From positions 1 through 23,183 of the IMG/VR virus record IMGVR_UViG_3300042287_000204: DNA of 23,183 nucleotides. The stretch is one strand, 5' to 3'. Shown here in pieces: positions 21,310-23,183 of this stretch. Below the pieces are notes generated by a model. It was not told the DNA's origin, searched no databases, and was given only the letters and a program-made list of their open reading frames with translations. Numbering within the stretch: position 1 is the first letter of the stretch; each line of letters starts with the position of its first letter. This DNA is from a virus. The translations under genes were made by a program, and so were the position numbers.

Positions 21310-21929
21310 TGACAGTAGCAGACTACCAAACCAAACTAAGGAATCAAATCAAGGCTTTAAAGTCTGATAAGATTATGCAGTTGGCTGTTTATTCTGTTAA
21401 TCAGCAAAGGATTGAAAGGATATTTGAGAAGGGGCAAAACACTTATGGTTTTAAGATTGGAGATTACAATAGTACAACCCCAGTTTACATTAGACCAGAA
21501 GATGCTCCTAAAGCAGTTAAGTTAGGTGGTAAGCCACAAGCTATTAAGGGGAAATCTTATAAGAACAAGACTGGAGTTACTTTTAAGAGTACAGAAAAGA
21601 ATCCAGAAACAGCTTATTACCCAAGTTATAAGGCATTTAGAAGGGCTATGGGTAGAGAAACTGGCTTTGTTAATATAAGGCTTAATAACCGATTACAAGG
21701 CGATTTAGCTAACGCTACTATAAGTAAAGCTACAACTAACTTAGCAAATAATAAACCTATTAAGGTTGATAACCATAGATACATTGTTACTCTTAAAAAC
21801 CAAGAAAACATTGATAAGGTTCAGTCTTTAGAAAAAAGATATGGTAAGATAATTGACTTAACTGGGCGAGAGGTTAAATTTTACCACGAGATATTAGAAA
21901 AAGAATTTAGATTAGCTTTAGCAAAATGA
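21309..21929 (+). CDS. Probable tail completion / head closure protein
   Basis: The 206 residues begin MTVADYQTKLRNQIKALKSD, are basic, and combine an N-terminal helix, a loop-rich centre with GKSYKNKTGVTFKS, and YKAFRRAMGRETGFVNIRLN, a pattern I associate with gp10-like virion morphogenesis proteins. The C-terminus (REVKFYHEILEKEFRLALAK) is helical. Position after the connector and before a tail-terminator candidate supports a role in joining head and tail. It is coupled to the 37-residue ORF upstream and overlaps the next gene by four bases. The role is inferred; no catalytic motif is present. Confidence 0.5.
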   Translation: MTVADYQTKLRNQIKALKSDKIMQLAVYSVNQQRIERIFEKGQNTYGFKIGDYNSTTPVYIRPEDAPKAVKLGGKPQAIKGKSYKNKTGVTFKSTEKNPETAYYPSYKAFRRAMGRETGFVNIRLNNRLQGDLANATISKATTNLANNKPIKVDNHRYIVTLKNQENIDKVQSLEKRYGKIIDLTGREVKFYHEILEKEFRLALAK

Positions 21930-22555
21930 TACAAACGATAGTAAGATATATGCAAAATAAGCTGGATGCTGAAACTATCTTCCAAAGAAACTACGGATTA
22001 ACCGAGTTAATAGAAAGAGATGGTAGGGTATTCCCTTTATTTTACGAAACTGATGGTAAATATAAGCTTGACTTCCAACCCAATAAATGGTTTGGAGTTT
22101 CTTATTTTAGAAAGAATGGTAATGTAAGCTTTTCTGATGGCAGTTTCCCTTCTTTAAAGCCTTGTGAAGTACCAGTTACTGTTACAGTCCCATTGAAGTT
22201 TATTTGTTCGATTAAGAAGGCTAAATTGAAGTGTGATGACAATTATGCTGGGGATGACTTGGCTTTTTATATAGCAAAATTATTTGAGGATATTAATGGT
22301 CTTAGAACGGAATTAAACGCAAAAAGAGCTACCTTTGTAGTAGGAGAATATAGTACAGATTCACAAAAAGTTCTTGATTCAGAATTTAATGGTATGGATG
22401 CTATATTTAAACCAGAATATGTTTACTTATCAATGGACATAGAGATAAATGTTCAAACAACTAAAGAGTGTATGTTTGATTATTGTGGTGGAGTAATCAT
22501 TGATGAGGATGCAGATAAAGTAGTAGATTCAAGAAATAACAAATTAAGAGCATAG
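21926..22555 (+). CDS. Probable tail terminator-like or other neck protein
   Basis: The 209 residues begin MIQTIVRYMQNKLDAETIFQ. An alpha/beta pattern follows, with central strands (CEVPVTVTVPLKFICSIKKA), a helix (LAFYIAKLFEDINGLRTEL) and late strands (PEYVYLSMDIEINVQTTKEC). Size and place at the end of the head-completion block suit a tail terminator or neck protein, but the sequence alone does not prove it. It overlaps the preceding stop by four bases and ends two bases before the tail fibre ATG. Confidence 0.45.
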   Translation: MIQTIVRYMQNKLDAETIFQRNYGLTELIERDGRVFPLFYETDGKYKLDFQPNKWFGVSYFRKNGNVSFSDGSFPSLKPCEVPVTVTVPLKFICSIKKAKLKCDDNYAGDDLAFYIAKLFEDINGLRTELNAKRATFVVGEYSTDSQKVLDSEFNGMDAIFKPEYVYLSMDIEINVQTTKECMFDYCGGVIIDEDADKVVDSRNNKLRA

Positions 22556-22557
22556 AA

Positions 22558-23183
22558 ATGGCAGATGTAAGAATACAACAATATCCACAAAAATCAATCG
22601 TATCAGATAATGATATATTTTTGATTGCAGATTCTAATGATGTAGATGTAAATGGATTTTTAAAATATAAAAAAGTAAGAGCAAAAGACTTACCTTCTAT
22701 TGTTAATACAGCAGAAAGTATAACTTATGCTAACTTGATTGCTTCTATTGCAGCAGATGACCTTATTATAGGTACATTTTATAAAATTACTGATTCTACT
22801 TCTGGAGTTTCTCCATTATTAGTTCAAGCAGTAGGAATTGATGCTATTGGTTATTTAGCTTTTGATGCTGCTAATCCACTTGTAACAATCAATTATGATG
22901 TTATTACTGATACTATTAGATGGAGTTTAAATCAAACTGTTGCACCTGTTCCAACAAATCGTACAATTACTGCTGGAACTGGTTTAACTGGTGGCGGAGA
23001 TTTAACCGCTAATCGTACTTTTGCTATTGATAGCACGGTTACTACTTTAACAGGAACGCAAACATTAACTAACAAAACTTTAACATCTCCTATAATTAGC
23101 GAGGTTTTAGATAGTAACGGAAATGAAATATTAGGTTTTACTCCTATTGCTTCTGCTACTGATTATATTACAATCAAAAATGG
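22558..23183 (+). CDS. Tail fibre or appendage protein, N-terminal part (runs off the window)
   Basis: An open frame from ATG 22558 continues to the right edge with no stop, giving 208 complete codons. It begins MADVRIQQYPQKSIVSDNDI and contains two signatures common in fibre proteins: TAGTGLTGGGDLTANRTF (138-155) and a Thr-rich TLTGTQTLTNKTLTSP (163-178), which occur before triple-stranded shafts. The full protein is probably much longer, with an adhesin at the C-terminus. It may be a second host-binding protein besides the modular tail protein at 8010. Confidence 0.75.
   Translation, partial: MADVRIQQYPQKSIVSDNDIFLIADSNDVDVNGFLKYKKVRAKDLPSIVNTAESITYANLIASIAADDLIIGTFYKITDSTSGVSPLLVQAVGIDAIGYLAFDAANPLVTINYDVITDTIRWSLNQTVAPVPTNRTITAGTGLTGGGDLTANRTFAIDSTVTTLTGTQTLTNKTLTSPIISEVLDSNGNEILGFTPIASATDYITIKN

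Overview
The window looks like the packaging and virion-assembly region of a tailed, siphovirus-like phage or prophage of a Bacteroidetes (flavobacterium-like) host. This rests on the strongly AT-rich sequence, the scarcity of Shine-Dalgarno sites, several boxes matching the Bacteroidetes -7 element (TAnnTTTG), and a tightly packed + strand run of structural genes whose starts and stops mostly overlap by 1 to 8 bases. No integrase, replication or lysis gene is visible, so lifestyle cannot be decided.

Layout. 1-134: 3' end of a truncated gene. 135-752: the only long noncoding stretch, full of direct repeats and perfect palindromes, directly upstream of the large terminase gene and a candidate packaging or control site. 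753-3017: terminase, a small beta-rich protein and a membrane protein. 3019-3830: a tail-assembly-chaperone-like gene with a -1 frameshift extension at a run of nine T. 3869-10664: tape measure, tail-tip protein and a large multidomain receptor-binding candidate. 10754-11308: probable major tail protein with its own leader and terminator. 11354-14257: three glycosyltransferase-like proteins and an FkbM-type methyltransferase. 14250-17218: a small basic protein, portal and Mu F-like head protein. 17216-17698, minus strand: a cassette of two small ORFs (one ribbon-helix-helix-like) and an abnormal 125-nt tRNA-like gene. 17791-20134: a HeH/LEM-like protein, scaffold and major capsid protein. 20186-22555: connector and tail-completion candidates, including a 37-residue ORF with a TTG start. 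22558-end: start of a tail fibre gene.

The terminase leads, the tail block follows, and portal and capsid genes come after the glycosyltransferases, which differs from the common terminase-portal-capsid-tail order. The glycosylation genes sit inside the virion operon with overlapping ends, which suggests decoration of the virion or of the infected cell surface.

The most novel signal is a short RNA motif found three times, 18 to 23 nt before the starts of the tape measure, the probable major tail protein and the major capsid protein. Each copy has GTGCC, an A-rich spacer, a 5-7 bp stem that differs in sequence between copies but keeps its pairing, and a loop opening with AGGCA whose GGCA can pair back to TGCC. 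This predicts an H-type pseudoknot shared by late structural mRNAs. All calls come from reading the sequence by eye; no homology search or folding program was run.
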